6,815 nt of DNA from an uncultured bacterium (GTDB lineage: Bacteria; Desulfobacterota; WTBG01). The notes below the pieces were generated by a model, which ran no database searches, was not told where the DNA came from, and saw nothing but the letters and a program-made list of their open reading frames with translations. Below are positions 5,847-6,815 of this stretch, piece after piece. Location: contig CALJBY010000139.1 of the NCBI GenBank assembly GCA_938024025.1, positions 1-6,815 on the forward strand, in the 5' to 3' direction. Position 1 is the stretch's first letter; every line of letters starts with the position of its first letter. The translations under genes were made by a program, and so were the position numbers.

Positions 5847-6815
5847 TACGTGTATCCTCATTATAAGAAGTTGCTTTTTTTGGTTTGAAGATAAACTTTG
5901 GTTTTAATAAAAAGACAATGGGTGAAATGAGGCAAATAGCACCCAGACCGTTGAGGAAAATGATCAGCCCTATCATGGAGCCCAACTCAAACTGGAACTT
6001 TAAGGGTGAAAAGACAAAGACCAGCACCCCTAAGACCACCGACATGGTAGTATAGAATACAGCCTTACCGGTAGTAGTTAGGGCATTGATCGTGGCCTGC
6101 TGGATGTTCCCGTCATCCCGCTCTGCATATTCTTCCTGAATGCGCACCAGCACATAAATCACGTAGTCCACTCCGATACCAATCCCCAGAGAGGCAACGG
6201 GCATGGTATAGAGGGTAAGGGGGATGGGGGCAAATCCCATCACCCCGTAAACGATTATAACCCGCGTAAAGAGGGAAACTAAAACAATGAGTGCCCCTAC
6301 CACCGAGCGGAGGAGAATCACGCAAAAGAGAAAAACGATTGCGGAAATCTGCAGCATATTCTCAACCATTCCGGCCCGGAGCTCTTCATTAATAGCCCCT
6401 ACCACTCCAGCTAATCCACCGGCAATGTGGACCTTGACGCTATCACTCTTCCAGTTCTTGCTAACAAAGTCCTTGGTTTCCCTGATCACCCGCCTGATAG
6501 TACTCGCTTCCATATCTTTGAGAAAAACCTGGACGTTGGTTTTCCGGTACTCGTAGTCAACGATGAAATCAAATTCCCCACAGGTCCCCATGCTGTAAAT
6601 AAAGAGGTCTTCTCCAACCGCCAGTTTTACCCGGTCGGTGTTCTCGTAAAAACCAAGTGCCGGATCTCCAATTCTCGGGAGGTAGTAGAGCCGCTCATCT
6701 CCACCGTGTACCACCACATTCATCCGCTTCACATAGTCTGCAAGGGACAGGCTGTCACCCACCTTGGCATCCAGGTTAAGAAATTCCTGGAGATTCCGTA
6801 TATCGGTCATAACCC
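5827..6815 (-). CDS. RND/MMPL-family inner-membrane transporter, C-terminal part (runs off right edge)
   Basis: The reading frame stays open to the right edge, so the gene is 5'-partial. The first visible Met (6810) is internal: the sequence there is already part of a periplasmic porter domain (SLADYVKRMN and the following 110 or so residues). Counting from that Met, five membrane helices follow at about 150-168, 171-192, 200-222, 250-268 and 275-302. This is the helix 8-12 block of a 12-helix RND protein. The segment GIGIGVDYVIYVLVR (209-223) carries the membrane-embedded acidic residue (Asp215) expected in the GxxxD-type motif of MMPL transporters. The tail is short and polar. The family exports lipids and other hydrophobic molecules using the proton gradient. 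Full-length relatives have about 750-900 residues, so over half is missing here. The substrate is not evident. Confidence 0.9.
   Translation of the reverse strand, partial: VMTDIRNLQEFLNLDAKVGDSLSLADYVKRMNVVVHGGDERLYYLPRIGDPALGFYENTDRVKLAVGEDLFIYSMGTCGEFDFIVDYEYRKTNVQVFLKDMEASTIRRVIRETKDFVSKNWKSDSVKVHIAGGLAGVVGAINEELRAGMVENMLQISAIVFLFCVILLRSVVGALIVLVSLFTRVIIVYGVMGFAPIPLTLYTMPVASLGIGIGVDYVIYVLVRIQEEYAERDDGNIQQATINALTTTGKAVFYTTMSVVLGVLVFVFSPLKFQFELGSMIGLIIFLNGLGAICLISPIVFLLKPKFIFKPKKATSYNEDTRNVTVPS

Overview
The window comes from a Gram-negative (diderm) bacterium of moderate GC content. The evidence is an outer-membrane beta-barrel protein, a periplasmic protein with a signal peptide, a probable lipoprotein and an RND-type exporter. 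The host cannot be named from this sequence. Every gene I can support lies on the minus strand, so transcription runs from right to left.

From right to left the layout is as follows. (1) The C-terminal part of an RND/MMPL-family inner-membrane transporter, whose 5' end lies beyond the right edge. (2) A YCF48/BNR-repeat beta-propeller lipoprotein that overlaps the end of the transporter gene. (3) A 272-bp spacer with a candidate promoter and, downstream of it, a terminator-like hairpin in the leader of the next gene. (4) A DUF1329 periplasmic protein. (5) A DUF1302 outer-membrane protein. (6) A strong hairpin just after the DUF1302 stop codon. (7) An intergenic region of about 0.9 kb holding two copies of a short non-autonomous transposable element. 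(8) The N-terminal 218 residues of a VAO/PCMH-type FAD-linked oxidase, which runs off the left edge.

The MMPL, YCF48, DUF1329 and DUF1302 genes together encode one predicted component for each layer of the envelope: an inner-membrane RND pump, a membrane-anchored propeller, a soluble periplasmic carrier-like protein and an outer-membrane barrel. This set recurs in proteobacteria and is suspected to move hydrophobic compounds, but its substrate is not established. The flavoenzyme next to it may act on a related substrate, which is inference from position only.

The clearest new observation is the pair of miniature elements at 821-1055 and 1261-1454. Each has terminal inverted repeats of about 24 bp, its own 8-bp target duplication, and the same 52-bp cloverleaf-like palindrome resembling REP sequences. 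No transposase is encoded nearby. Because the two duplications differ, the copies arose from separate insertions rather than from a local tandem duplication.
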